64,000 bases of DNA from Desulfobacteraceae bacterium (GCA_003599865.1 QZKS01000047.1:88558-152557), one strand, 5' to 3'. Positions 28,434 through 38,068 are shown, numbered from the stretch's first letter. A program made the numbers and translations. Notes: generated by a model from the letters alone, not told the origin.

Positions 28434-29891
28434 TCAACAAACGTTCTCAATGGGCAGGTGAATGGTAAAACGGGAACCTTCCCCTTCCCTGCTTTCAACG
28501 GATATGGAACCAAAATGCTTCTGGATAATACCGTATACAATGGAAAGTCCCAGCCCCGTACCGGCTCCGACTTCCTTTGTGGTATAAAAAGGATCGAAAA
28601 TATGGGGCCGAACTTTTTCCGGAATGCCTTTTCCGGTATCCTCCACAGTGATAATCACCGAATTTCCGGATAATGACGTTTCGGCGCCGATCCGGATCTC
28701 TCCCATGGCGTCTTTCATGGAATGGACGGCATTTTCAATCAGGTTCAGAAAGACCTGCTGCATCCTCTGGGAATCCATTTTCAGTGTCAGATCCGGCGGT
28801 ATGTTGTGGACAATCTGAATTCCGGGAGGGATTTGGCTCGATATCAGCCTGACGGAACGTTCCACTACCTGACCCAGGAAGATCGGTGTCAGGCAGAATT
28901 CCCTTTCCCTTGAAAACTCCAGCAATCCTTTGACGATATCCTTTGCCCGGTGAACTTCCTGTTCGATATTCCCGAGCATTTTTTCCGTGAACTGTCTATC
29001 GGATTCCGTCAGGCTGTTCAGCAGAGGAATCAGTTCCTCGATCAGAATCTGGCAGGAAGTGGAGATATTGTTCAATGGATTGTTCAACTGATGGGCAATA
29101 CCGGAAGTCAGCGTGCCCAGGGAGGACAGCTTTTTGGCCTGCACCAGTTGATCCTGCCGCTTTTCAAGCTCGGACACCATGCGGTTAAAGGCCTGGATCA
29201 CCCGCTGGGTTTCGTCACGGGCGCTGGTTACCGGAATCGGTGTAAAATTTCCCTCTGCAATTCGAAGTGTTGTTTTTTCTATGATTTTCAGCGGTTTTAT
29301 AATTTTAAAAAGAACAATAGTGCCCAGAAATACATTCAGGGCAATGAAGATACCGAGAGCTGTCAACAGATTGGCTTTCAGGTTTTTGATGATCCGCAGA
29401 ATGGTATCCCGCTCAAAAGATACCAGCTCGCTGGAAAGCGCCAGCACATTTTTGCCGTGATCGCGCAAATCCTCTTCCACCCGGACAGGATCCAATTGTT
29501 TGTTCCAGGCATCCCGGGTCGACAGTAAAATCATAATGCGCTCGTATTCCAAAAGTTCCCTGCTGATGATATCGAGCAGCGGTTTTACCCTTAAATCCTT
29601 CACATCCGGATAGATCCGTTCCAGCACATTCAGGCTCCTCTGGATATATTTGCGGTTTTCCTCCAGGTCTTCCGGGGATCCATACAGGAGATAGTTCTTT
29701 TCATAGCGCCGTATTTCCAGGATCATATTGCTCAAATCATCGGCGATGACAACGAAATGCTGCTTCTGTTCGATACGGAGGAGGGAGTTGAATGAAATAG
29801 CGGCAATAATCAGCATCACAATGGAGAGCAATAACAATACCAGAATGACCTTCTGCCGGATGTTCAACGGAAAAACGGATATCCGTTTCAT
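28434..29891 (-). CDS. membrane sensor histidine kinase
   Basis: A 485-residue protein from the ATG at 29891 (AAGGAGAG 6 nt upstream). TM1 about 13-35, a periplasmic helical sensor of about 155 residues (EIRRYEKNYLLYG is typical of four-helix sensor bundles), TM2 about 190-215, HAMP about 216-265, then HisKA with the phospho-His in LTSGIAHQLNNPLNN, and HATPase_c with NLIENAVHSM, DTGKGIPEKV and GAGTGLGLSIV. It is transcribed first, before the sigma54 activator. The four-helix sensor gives no ligand. It may also act on the receiver in the Lon protein, since the two receivers are alike. Confidence 0.92.
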   Translation of the reverse strand: MKRISVFPLNIRQKVILVLLLLSIVMLIIAAISFNSLLRIEQKQHFVVIADDLSNMILEIRRYEKNYLLYGSPEDLEENRKYIQRSLNVLERIYPDVKDLRVKPLLDIISRELLEYERIMILLSTRDAWNKQLDPVRVEEDLRDHGKNVLALSSELVSFERDTILRIIKNLKANLLTALGIFIALNVFLGTIVLFKIIKPLKIIEKTTLRIAEGNFTPIPVTSARDETQRVIQAFNRMVSELEKRQDQLVQAKKLSSLGTLTSGIAHQLNNPLNNISTSCQILIEELIPLLNSLTESDRQFTEKMLGNIEQEVHRAKDIVKGLLEFSREREFCLTPIFLGQVVERSVRLISSQIPPGIQIVHNIPPDLTLKMDSQRMQQVFLNLIENAVHSMKDAMGEIRIGAETSLSGNSVIITVEDTGKGIPEKVRPHIFDPFYTTKEVGAGTGLGLSIVYGIIQKHFGSISVESREGEGSRFTIHLPIENVC

Positions 29892-30055
29892 GATACTCTC
29901 CTTGCCTGAAATAATGCCTGCCGCTTCTCTTATGGAAACGAACATACCTTTATTATTGCAGACATATCAAGCTAAATTTCATCCCGGCGATCCGGATATC
30001 GATGCCGCAAAACCCACCGGCTGAAAATCGTGCAGGAGCGACCTTATGCATCTGC

Positions 30056-30586
30056 CTAAATGCGCAGCCGCTCCACATCGCCGGTGGCAAGGCCGACGTA
30101 CATCATGATTTTGTTCTGCGGAACGTACAAAATGCCCTTGAGTCTGGTTTCGATCAGTTCCGTGATGATCCCGCATTGTGCCGTGGTATCGAGATAGGCA
30201 TATCGCGTAATAGCGGCTCCCCGCGTGGTGATGGTGCCGGACTGGAGTACACTGATCCCGGCCTTTTCGACCTGATCGAGCTTTTCGTCCAAACCATGCA
30301 CAACAGCCCCCATGTGATGAATGCCGCCGCCGTTTTTGCGAAGCATGTCGGAATAGATGCATTCATCGCCGCCTTTTACCTGAATCAGTTCGTATTCCAT
30401 TCCGCCCCGGAAGGCGATCACGATATCCAGGTCCAGGTTGATGGGCTTCCCCCGGTAGGCAAGTTCATGCTTGACGGTTCTGGAGCGGAACCAGGGGCCG
30501 ATGCCCAGAAGTTTCGAATAATACGCCGCAGCTTTTGGTATGTCTTTGACAAGGATACCGATCTGGTTCATTTTCGGAAAATTCAT
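30056..30586 (-). CDS. VOC-family protein (glyoxalase/epimerase-like)
   Basis: A 176-residue protein; the ATG at 30586 has AAGGAG at proper spacing. Two beta-alpha-beta-beta-beta modules are visible: NQIGILVKDIPKAAAYYSKLLGIGPWF at the start and GIHHMGAVVHGLDEKLDQVEKAGI in the middle, with AITRYAYLDTTAQCGIITELIE at the end. The expected metal ligand of the first strand is Gln/Gly rather than His; His in HHMG and Glu in TELIE could bind metal in the second. This resembles methylmalonyl-CoA epimerase or glyoxalase relatives. It lies just past the hyf-like operon on the same strand. Confidence 0.75.
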   Translation of the reverse strand: MNFPKMNQIGILVKDIPKAAAYYSKLLGIGPWFRSRTVKHELAYRGKPINLDLDIVIAFRGGMEYELIQVKGGDECIYSDMLRKNGGGIHHMGAVVHGLDEKLDQVEKAGISVLQSGTITTRGAAITRYAYLDTTAQCGIITELIETRLKGILYVPQNKIMMYVGLATGDVERLRI

Positions 30587-30629
30587 TTCCATTCTCCTTC
30601 CAACCCGGGTTGAGGTTTTAATTTGGCCG

Positions 30630-31373
30630 CTATTTAAAAAAGCGCAGCAATGCATGCAGGTTGGTCATGGGATGGGGCGGACAGCCGGGAATGAACAGAT
30701 CCACGGGCAACAGGGTGTCCAGCCCCTCGGTGACTTCACCGCTTCCCCGGAAAGGCCCGCCCGTGATGGCACAGCTTCCGACCGCAATGACAACCTTGGG
30801 GGACGGTGTGGCCTCGTAGGTCTGAAGAAGTGCTGTTTTCATGTTCCGCGAAATGGGGCCGGTGACCACAATCGCGTCCGCATGGCGGGGTGAGGCCACG
30901 AAATTGATGCCGAACCTTGCCAGATCGAAAAACGGTGTTGCCAGTACGTTCAGATCCGCTTCACAGGCATTGCAGCCGGCAGCCGATACCTGACGCAATT
31001 GCAGGGAGCGGCCGAACAGCTTCTTGAAATGCTTTTTGGAGTGCTCGGCAAGGGATGGCAGTGTGCCGTCCGTGATCAGGTGCTTTTTTTCGGAAACGGA
31101 TATTTCAAAATTGCCGGTAAAGGAAACAAACTTTCCTTTGGACAGGCGCTCACAGGTTCCGCAGAAAATGCAGCGCCCCATGTCGATGACCTTTCTGTCC
31201 GCATCGATGGCATCCTGGGGACAGGCGGCGGCGCATTGCCGGGCCAGGTCATCCGGTGCATCCTGATGGATACTGGGCAGCCCCCGGTATCGCGGGAACA
31301 ATGTAATCTTTTCTTTGGGATAGTTGTTTGTCCGGTACCCCTGTTCCAATCTGTTGAATAATATTTTCAGCAT
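30630..31373 (-). CDS. HyfI/NuoB-like small subunit with N-terminal ferredoxin-like segment
   Basis: A 247-residue subunit. Residues about 45-85 hold CAAACP and CIFCGTC, enough for one [4Fe-4S] cluster but not the two of a typical 2[4Fe-4S] ferredoxin. Residues about 130-245 are the NuoB/HycG fold with all ligands of the proximal cluster: CNAC, Cys in GSCAITGG and Cys in PGCPPHP. It would pass electrons to or from the large subunit encoded just upstream (28-nt gap). Last of six co-directional genes. Membrane-associated on the cytoplasmic side by analogy with complex I. Confidence 0.85.
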   Translation of the reverse strand: MLKILFNRLEQGYRTNNYPKEKITLFPRYRGLPSIHQDAPDDLARQCAAACPQDAIDADRKVIDMGRCIFCGTCERLSKGKFVSFTGNFEISVSEKKHLITDGTLPSLAEHSKKHFKKLFGRSLQLRQVSAAGCNACEADLNVLATPFFDLARFGINFVASPRHADAIVVTGPISRNMKTALLQTYEATPSPKVVIAVGSCAITGGPFRGSGEVTEGLDTLLPVDLFIPGCPPHPMTNLHALLRFFK

Positions 31374-31401
31374 CGTGGTTTATCTTCCCATCCATGATTT
31401 T

Positions 31402-32916
31402 TTATAGATCAAACCCGCAGTAAGACAGGTTGAAACTTTTGTTGTTCAAGGGAAAATCGGAAATCCCCGTATTCCGCAAGGCCATGGAAAGACCGTTCCA
31501 GTTATGGAAGGAAGGGTCTTTGACCTTGTAGCGCAGAATCCTGCCGTCGGCATCGGTCAGCAGGCAATGGGAAACTTCCCCCCGCCAGGCTTCATTCAGC
31601 GAGACCGCAAAAGCAGATGGTTGCAGCGCGGGCACAGCCGCGGGAACCTCTTTTGATGCAATCGGTCCGGTCAGCAGGGACAGGATGATATCAATGGATT
31701 GAATCACCTCATCCGCGCGGATTTTTGCCCGGGCATACACATCGCCCGTGTGTTCCGCATGTTCCGGAATATTGAGTTTCCCATACTGTTCGGTGGGAAA
31801 AACGCGTCTGACATCATACGGGATACCGCTGGCCCGTCCGGCCGGTCCCACCAGCCCCAGATATTCCGCATCTGTTTTACCAACCTTTCCGCAGTCTTCA
31901 AAACGGGATCGGACACTCGGTGTGGAAATGAGCAGCAGATCAATGACATTGATCATCTGGTTTTTCAGTTCGCCCAACCGGTTGATCAGGTTTTTGTTCA
32001 TCTCCCCGTCGATGGAAAAACGGACACCGCCCGGCCGGACCAGTCCCTTGCCGAACCGGTTTCCGCAGATGAGAAGCGAAAGGTTCAGGAAATCCCCCCG
32101 CATGCGGCCGCAGTAGTTGGCCGGGGGCAGGAAGGCCACATCCCCGCTCAGCGCGCCCAGATCACCGGTGTGGTTGGCCAGCCGTTCCAGCTCCAGTGCA
32201 ATGGTCCGGATGATTCCCGCACCCTGATCCGTCTCCATACCGGCAATCGCTTCCATGGCCTGGGCCATACACAGTGCATGGCCGATGGTGGTGTCTCCGG
32301 CGATGTTTTCGGCCAGAATGGGAAGCCGTTTGGGATCAGCCGTCTGAAGCAGGTTTTCCACGCCCCGGTGCTGGTATCCCAGCTGGATCTCCAGGTTCAA
32401 CACCCGCTCGCCGATGCAGTTGAACCGGAAATGCCCGGGCTCGATCACCCCTGCATGTACCGGTCCTACCGCGACTTCATGGATCTCTTCCCCTTGGACG
32501 GAGTAGTAATCATAGTTTCCGGGAATATCTTTTGTGTAATCGTTTCCGAACACATCCGGCCGGTCCTGGCAGTTGGGATGATACCGCACCATTCGGAGCC
32601 AGGGGTGTCCCTCGGGCCGGATACCATACTGCTCGGCGATCTCCCGTTCAAACATATGAAACGGCTCGCATTCCCGGCTCATGGAAGGATAGGATTCCGG
32701 GGCCTTGCATCCTGCCACATGAAGAAGGTGATCGGTGCGAAGGACGGCCATCAGCCGGATGGCCTTGTTCTCTTCGTATGCAAAAAAGTGGACGACCTTG
32801 CCCTTGTTTTTGACGATTTCCATGGCCTGCTTCCGGAACTCATCAAAAGACAGATCCGGAATCCTGTTGCGATCCACCGGCCGGCTGTGTCTGATCTGCA
32901 AAAAACCTGTTTTCAT
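31402..32916 (-). CDS. HyfG/NuoCD-like large subunit lacking NiFe-site cysteines
   Basis: A 504-residue fusion of a NuoC-like N-terminal part (about 1-150, ending near GNDYTKDIPG) and a NuoD/HycE-like large subunit. The ATG at 32916 overlaps the upstream stop (TAATG). In [NiFe] hydrogenases two CxxC pairs bind nickel. Here the first reads ENIAGDTTIGHAL, with no Cys, and near the C-terminus the usual DPCxxC region reads DPSFHNWNGL, again without Cys. It is therefore not a hydrogenase catalytic subunit but matches energy-converting hydrogenase-related (Ehr) complexes. LELERLANHTGDLGAL and NKSFNLSYCGFDL are family signatures. The electron partner is unknown. Confidence 0.87.
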   Translation of the reverse strand: MKTGFLQIRHSRPVDRNRIPDLSFDEFRKQAMEIVKNKGKVVHFFAYEENKAIRLMAVLRTDHLLHVAGCKAPESYPSMSRECEPFHMFEREIAEQYGIRPEGHPWLRMVRYHPNCQDRPDVFGNDYTKDIPGNYDYYSVQGEEIHEVAVGPVHAGVIEPGHFRFNCIGERVLNLEIQLGYQHRGVENLLQTADPKRLPILAENIAGDTTIGHALCMAQAMEAIAGMETDQGAGIIRTIALELERLANHTGDLGALSGDVAFLPPANYCGRMRGDFLNLSLLICGNRFGKGLVRPGGVRFSIDGEMNKNLINRLGELKNQMINVIDLLLISTPSVRSRFEDCGKVGKTDAEYLGLVGPAGRASGIPYDVRRVFPTEQYGKLNIPEHAEHTGDVYARAKIRADEVIQSIDIILSLLTGPIASKEVPAAVPALQPSAFAVSLNEAWRGEVSHCLLTDADGRILRYKVKDPSFHNWNGLSMALRNTGISDFPLNNKSFNLSYCGFDL

Positions 32917-34337
32917 TAAAATCCCCCGCCCATGAAAAATACGGCCTTGTTGATGGTCTGGTATAGGGTATCCGGAATCCAGATGCACAGCACCAGAGAA
33001 GTGAGAAGCAGTATATACTGGGGCCAGACCATGGATAATTTTTCATCCATCTGCGCCGTTACATTTGTGTCCTGAAATGAAATCTTCATGACGTGGTTGG
33101 CAAAACCGGCAAAGATGACGCACAGACTCAGGATAAAAAAACCGGCTCCCACATACTGGGCGCTGCGGAAGGCACCGATGATGATCAGGAGTTCCCCGAT
33201 AAAGATGCCGAACGGCGGGAATCCGGAAATACCGGCAAATCCGCCGAAAAAGGCCACAAAGGTTTTGGGCATCACCCTGACCAGCCCCCCGGTTTTTTCG
33301 ATCAGACGGGTTCCATACCCCAGCAGGATATTTCCGGAGGTTAAAAACAGAGAAGACTTGATCAGGCTGTGATGGATGAGACAGATCATGGCTCCGTAAG
33401 CGGCCAGCCCCCCGACACCGGTTCCAAAGGCAATGATCCCCATGTTTTCAATGCTGGAATAGGCCAGAAGCCGCTTGTATTCCGTCTGTTTGAGTATAAA
33501 GGTCGCGGCAGCCAGAATGGAGGCGATACCAAACACCATCAGGATGGTTCCGGAAAAGGTACCAAGACCGGCGGCACACATGATTTTATTGGTCTTGAAT
33601 ATGCCGAGGTAGGCGCAGTTGAGCAGCACGCCGGACAAAAGGGCCGAGGCCGGGCTGGGCGCTTCACTGTGCGCATCGGGAAGCCATGTGTGCATGGGCG
33701 CCAGACCCATTTTGGTGCCGTATCCCACGAGTATGAAGACAAAGCCGGCCTTGAGCCACTTGGGATCAAGCTGTCCTGCGGCATTGGTTAACGCGGAAAA
33801 AGAAACCTCCGCATCCACCTTTCCGATATCCATGGCAACGCTGATCAGCACCGATCCCAGCAGCGCAAGGGCAATGCCCACCGAACAGATCAGCACATAT
33901 TTCCAGGTGGCCTCGAGGGACGCCTTGGACCGATGGGTATAGATCAAAGGAGCACTGGCCAGGGTGGTGGCTTCGATGGCAATCCACATCACCATGATAT
34001 GATCGGACAGGGTCACCATGGTCATGGTGGACAGAAACAGCAGCATGAAACCGGTAAAGATTTTTTCCGACCGGATTTTTGCTGCGGCAAGATAGCCGGT
34101 TGTATAAATGGAAATCAGGAAGAACAGAAGGGATATCACCAGCAAAGACAGAAGGCCCTCCGGCGTCACGGCAAAATAGTCGCTGAATATCGGTTCCGGC
34201 CGGTTCATCCACAGCAGAACCGACAGAAACAGATGCAGGGCACCGGTGATCACCAATAAAGGCCGACCGGCTGAAGGATTCAGGAAAAATGCCATGATGC
34301 CGGTCAAAAACGGAATGACAAAAAGGATCTCAACCAT
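32916..34337 (-). CDS. HyfF-like proton-pumping subunit (NuoN/NuoM family)
   Basis: A 473-residue membrane protein with about 14 predicted helices. It has the antiporter-family features of the proton channel: a Glu in MWIAIEATTLASAPLIY, a Lys in KLGLAPMH-like YGTKMGLAPMHTWLPDAHSEAPSPASALLSG split across two lines of the family motif, and a central LKQTEYKRLLAYSSIENMGI. It couples electron flow to H+ or Na+ movement. The stop shares a base with the start of the large-subunit gene. Confidence 0.88.
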   Translation of the reverse strand: MVEILFVIPFLTGIMAFFLNPSAGRPLLVITGALHLFLSVLLWMNRPEPIFSDYFAVTPEGLLSLLVISLLFFLISIYTTGYLAAAKIRSEKIFTGFMLLFLSTMTMVTLSDHIMVMWIAIEATTLASAPLIYTHRSKASLEATWKYVLICSVGIALALLGSVLISVAMDIGKVDAEVSFSALTNAAGQLDPKWLKAGFVFILVGYGTKMGLAPMHTWLPDAHSEAPSPASALLSGVLLNCAYLGIFKTNKIMCAAGLGTFSGTILMVFGIASILAAATFILKQTEYKRLLAYSSIENMGIIAFGTGVGGLAAYGAMICLIHHSLIKSSLFLTSGNILLGYGTRLIEKTGGLVRVMPKTFVAFFGGFAGISGFPPFGIFIGELLIIIGAFRSAQYVGAGFFILSLCVIFAGFANHVMKISFQDTNVTAQMDEKLSMVWPQYILLLTSLVLCIWIPDTLYQTINKAVFFMGGGF

Positions 34338-34348
34338 GAACGAGCCAC

Positions 34349-34987
34349 CTATTCCTTTAGGGTTCTGAGATGCGCGGTATCCACATCGTCAAATGTCTGT
34401 TTGATATTCTGCAGGATAATGGCCATGATCATGACCCCTGCCAGAACATCCAGCAGGATCCCGAATTCAACAATATGATGGGCCCGGACGGAAAAGGTCG
34501 TGCCCACCAGATAGATGCCGTTTTCCATCATGATATAGCCGAGAACCATGGCAATGGCGTTCCGCCGGGTCATCAGCAGGAAGATACCGGTTATTAACAG
34601 TGTTATGGCCGAGGGCAGCAATAAGGGATGGGTGCTGGATGGTATATTAAATTTATGGCTCCCGTAGGTTGCCGCCACAATCAGCACCAGACCGGCCAGC
34701 AAGGAAGCATGATATCCGATAATGGGTTCCACTTCACGGCGGATGGCAACCTTTTTAATCACCAGATAAATGGACAAAGGGATGATCACTCCCCGGATGA
34801 TCATGGTGGTCAGGGTAAAGGAAACGCCGCCGGATGTCATTTCATGGCCGATGAAAAGGGGAACGAGCGAAACCGCCACCCCCTGAAAGGCCAGCACCTT
34901 GATCAGACCCGGCAGGCGGCTGGAAGCAAACGAAAATAAAGCCGACAGAATGACAAGGGATAAAGCAGTGTCAATGGGATGAATCAT
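34349..34987 (-). CDS. HyfE-like membrane subunit
   Basis: A 212-residue hydrophobic protein of about seven helices. The C-terminal part resembles NuoK (MVLGYIMMENGIYLVG with the membrane Glu). The N-terminal helices are the HyfE-specific extension. Its start overlaps the stop of the HyfC-like gene by 4 nt (ATGA). The last residues (DDVDTAHLRTLKE) are cytoplasmic. Confidence 0.87.
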   Translation of the reverse strand: MIHPIDTALSLVILSALFSFASSRLPGLIKVLAFQGVAVSLVPLFIGHEMTSGGVSFTLTTMIIRGVIIPLSIYLVIKKVAIRREVEPIIGYHASLLAGLVLIVAATYGSHKFNIPSSTHPLLLPSAITLLITGIFLLMTRRNAIAMVLGYIMMENGIYLVGTTFSVRAHHIVEFGILLDVLAGVMIMAIILQNIKQTFDDVDTAHLRTLKE

Positions 34988-35904
34988 TGGATAAACTCCA
35001 GGGTGATAATGGCCGCAAAAAAGGCCAGGGCAAAAGACGTTAAAATGAATTTCGGCACCAGATCCATGCGATACCGCGCCATGACCGATTCCGTAACACC
35101 GACAACCTTGTATATGATCAAAAGGGAAAGCCAGAACAGACCGAAACCGGCGATGGGGGAGCCGAGATCAAAGGGAAACACCAGCCCGGCAACCATGGTT
35201 GCGTAAAAGAACAGTTTATAAAAAGCTCCGAGTTCGATGAGCGCAAAATCCGGCCCGCTGTGATCCAGCACCATGACCTCATGGATCATGGTCAGCTCCA
35301 GGTGAGTGGCCGGATCATCCACCGGCACCCTGGCATTTTCAGTCAGAAGGACAATGAAAAGGGCAATGATCACAAAGACCATCTGCGGTCCGGCGGCATG
35401 CCAGATTTCCATGGGGCTGCTTCCGGCAAAATAGGCGGACAGGCTCAGGCTGCCGGTGAGCTTGACAAACAGAACCAGGATCATGAACATGGTGGCTTCA
35501 CAGATGATCGGGAAATAAGCTTCCCGGGCCGCTCCCATGCCTTCAAAAGGGGAAGCCGTATCCATGGCCGCGGCAATGGTGAAAAAACGCCCCAGCCCCA
35601 GAAGGTAGAGAACGAAAATCACATCCCCGTTAAAGGAAAGAAGGGGCTGTCTCCCGGCGATGGGCAGAAACATCAGGGCAATGACGGCAGCACACAGGGA
35701 AACCACCGGACCAAGCTTGAAAACGACCGTGGTGCTGGTGCTGTATACGGATCCTTTTTGAAACAGCTTGATCAGGGTATAGTAATTGATCAGAACCGGC
35801 GGTCCTTTTTTCCCGCCGAAAAACGCCTTGACCTTGAGGATCACCCCGGAAAAAAACGGAGCCAGAAGAATTGCCATGATCCAGAGAATAAAAGATTCCA
35901 TCAT
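34984..35904 (-). CDS. HyfC-like membrane subunit (NuoH family)
   Basis: A 306-residue membrane protein matching NuoH/HycD: GKKGPPVLINYYTLIKLFQKGSV near the start, AMDTASPFEGMGAAREA and ENARVPVDDPATHLELTMIHE, which hold the conserved Glu/Asp residues that link the redox module to the proton channels. It probably anchors the soluble HyfG/HyfI-like subunits. A 70-nt gap separates it from the HyfB-like gene. Confidence 0.9.
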   Translation of the reverse strand: MMESFILWIMAILLAPFFSGVILKVKAFFGGKKGPPVLINYYTLIKLFQKGSVYSTSTTVVFKLGPVVSLCAAVIALMFLPIAGRQPLLSFNGDVIFVLYLLGLGRFFTIAAAMDTASPFEGMGAAREAYFPIICEATMFMILVLFVKLTGSLSLSAYFAGSSPMEIWHAAGPQMVFVIIALFIVLLTENARVPVDDPATHLELTMIHEVMVLDHSGPDFALIELGAFYKLFFYATMVAGLVFPFDLGSPIAGFGLFWLSLLIIYKVVGVTESVMARYRMDLVPKFILTSFALAFFAAIITLEFIQ

Positions 35905-35974
35905 CGTTTTCTCGTCTCATTTAAAAGTGACGCCGAATGCCGGCAGCATCCTTTGAAGGCCGCCGGAAGCGGTT

Positions 35975-37933
35975 CTAAACAAAAAACAGCAGTACAATAA
36001 TCGCCAGCAGGATATAGCCGATATACAGATGGATATCCCCGTGCTGGATCCAGTGAAGCCGCTCAAATAAAAACAGTATCGGCCGGATAATCAGATTCCC
36101 CATATGAAGCTCGGCAATATCATGGATACTGCTGCGATAATGGGTCTTCTGGGGAAACCGTCCCCGGATCAGCGGATGATCTTCAAGTCTCGGTGCCACC
36201 GGCCGGAAGAAATCAAGAATGGAAGCCGCATAGGAAGAACCGGTATACTGCATTTTCACGGTCGGCTGGGTAAAACCGCACCCCCATGTTCCGGAACGGG
36301 AAACCGGCTTGTTCCGGTACAAAAAGGTCCGCAGGGCCAGAACCAGAAAGAGAACGGCAAGGAAAAGCATGGCTGCCCGGGTGATGTTGCCGGTCATCTC
36401 CATAAACGGTTCCAGGGGAATCCGTCCATATCCCAGCTCCAGCGACGAGACCGCTTTAACGGCGCTCCGGATAAACACCTGGGGAAATACGCCGATCAGG
36501 ATACAGAAAGCCGCCGGCACCAGCATGGAAATCAGCATGGTCGGTCCTTTTTCATCCCGGCCCACGGCTGCCGGACTTCTGGGTTCCCCCTGAAAAACAA
36601 TGCCGACCACCCGTGAAAAACAGGCCAGGGACAACCCGCCGATAACCGCCAGACTGACAATGCCCAGCAGGCTGAGCGCAAACGATGTTTTCTCCAGTGA
36701 TACCCCTTTGAATCCGCCAAGGTAAATCAGAAACTCGCCGACAAAGCCGTTAAACGGCGGAAGCCCGCATATGGCCAGTGACCCGATCAGAAAGGTAGCT
36801 CCGCTGATTTTCATGTTCTTGAAAAGCCCGCCGAGTGCTTCAATGGACCGGGTCCCGGTTTTTTGAAGGACGATTCCGGCGCCCAGGAACAACAGGGATT
36901 TGAATAGGGAATGATTCATCACATGGAGCAGCCCTCCGGCAAACCCGAGGACCGCCATCACGGGCTGGTTGGAGGATACCCCGATCATGCCGATCCCGAT
37001 TCCGATCAGGATAATGCCTATATTTTCAACGCTGGAATAGGCCAGCAATCGTTTCAGGTCGGACTGGCCAAGGGCGTACACGACACCCAGTATTCCGGAA
37101 ACCATCCCGGCAATCAGCACCATCTCACCGAAAAGCGGTGTATGGAAATGAAGTATGGAATAGATCCGGAGGATACCATATACACCGACCTTGATCATGA
37201 CGCCGGACATGACGGCGGAAATATGGCTCGGAGCTGCCGGATGGGCATGGGGCAGCCAGACATGAAACGGGAACACACCGGCTTTGGAACCAAACCCGAT
37301 GAATGCAAAGATGAATATCAGGATTTTTCCGGTATCGGTAATGGACCCGGCACCCGCAAACCCGAAACTTCCGGTATAGCCGTAGAGAATGCCGAATGCG
37401 GTAAGGATCGACATGGCCCCGATGTGGGAAAACACCAGGTACAGATATCCCGCTCTTCTGTTTTCGGCTGTCTGATAATTGTAGATCACCAGAAAAAAGG
37501 ATGACAGGGACATGATTTCCCATGACAGCATGAAGGCAATCATATTTCCGGCCGTTACAACCAATGCCATGGAAACAATCAGCAGGCTGAAAAAAAAGTA
37601 ATTGACGGATGTGCGGAACGACTTTCCCGGGCTGTTCATATAATGATAGCTGTAAACTGTTGCAACAAAGGAAATGGCAAAAATGATCACCAGGAAAAAA
37701 GCGGACAGGCTGTCCATCTGAAACAGCAGTGAGAATGTTTTCAGGTAATCAAATGAAGCGCTGAACCGGGCTGTCTGGGACAACTTGAACCCGCTGTCGA
37801 TACATCCCAGCAGGCATCCGGCCCCGATACCGGCAACAGCCGCTGTTTTCATTGCGGCAAACCGCCTTCCGATAGACAGCGGCAGCGCGCCACCCAGAAT
37901 GATGATGACCAGAGACAGAAAAAAAAGATCCAT
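35975..37933 (-). CDS. HyfB-like proton-pumping subunit (NuoL family)
   Basis: A 652-residue membrane protein and first gene of the operon. I prefer the ATG at 37933 (MDLFFLSLV), preceded by GGGGAG, over the ATG at 37966. Channel features include FMLSWEIMSLSSFFLV (Glu), FGSKAGVFPFHVWLPHAHPAAPSHI split over the antiporter motif, and LGQSDLKRLLAYSSVENIGI. The C-terminal part (about 560-652) carries a NuoL/HyfB-type long amphipathic region and a final TM helix (LYIGYILLAIIVLLFFV). One of two pumping subunits in this complex, alongside the HyfF-like one. Confidence 0.88.
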   Translation of the reverse strand: MDLFFLSLVIIILGGALPLSIGRRFAAMKTAAVAGIGAGCLLGCIDSGFKLSQTARFSASFDYLKTFSLLFQMDSLSAFFLVIIFAISFVATVYSYHYMNSPGKSFRTSVNYFFFSLLIVSMALVVTAGNMIAFMLSWEIMSLSSFFLVIYNYQTAENRRAGYLYLVFSHIGAMSILTAFGILYGYTGSFGFAGAGSITDTGKILIFIFAFIGFGSKAGVFPFHVWLPHAHPAAPSHISAVMSGVMIKVGVYGILRIYSILHFHTPLFGEMVLIAGMVSGILGVVYALGQSDLKRLLAYSSVENIGIILIGIGIGMIGVSSNQPVMAVLGFAGGLLHVMNHSLFKSLLFLGAGIVLQKTGTRSIEALGGLFKNMKISGATFLIGSLAICGLPPFNGFVGEFLIYLGGFKGVSLEKTSFALSLLGIVSLAVIGGLSLACFSRVVGIVFQGEPRSPAAVGRDEKGPTMLISMLVPAAFCILIGVFPQVFIRSAVKAVSSLELGYGRIPLEPFMEMTGNITRAAMLFLAVLFLVLALRTFLYRNKPVSRSGTWGCGFTQPTVKMQYTGSSYAASILDFFRPVAPRLEDHPLIRGRFPQKTHYRSSIHDIAELHMGNLIIRPILFLFERLHWIQHGDIHLYIGYILLAIIVLLFFV

Positions 37934-38039
37934 GACACTCCCCGACTGCATACGATTGAAAATCAAATTGCGGATATTGCTTTCAATTCAACAGGATATT
38001 AAATAAAAACATCCGGTTCCAATCCAACACCAGATAGTC

Positions 38040-38068
38040 CATTTATTGGATAAAGCAAATGATGTCAA
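38040..38068 (-). promoter_or_regulatory. possible promoter of the hyf-like operon
   Basis: On the minus strand, TTGACA (38068-38063), 17 nt, then TAAATG (38045-38040), about 105 nt upstream of the HyfB-like start. The -35 is perfect and the -10 weak. The 310-nt divergent gap (37934-38243) otherwise holds two short hairpins just before the CBS gene, including CGTCT-GAT-AGACG. Confidence 0.35.

Noticed and set aside
31699..32919. 406-codon + strand frame
   Set aside because: Shadow of the HyfG-like gene.
30630..37933. Annotating the operon as a formate hydrogenlyase or [NiFe] hydrogenase
   Set aside because: Both nickel-binding cysteine pairs are missing from the large subunit.
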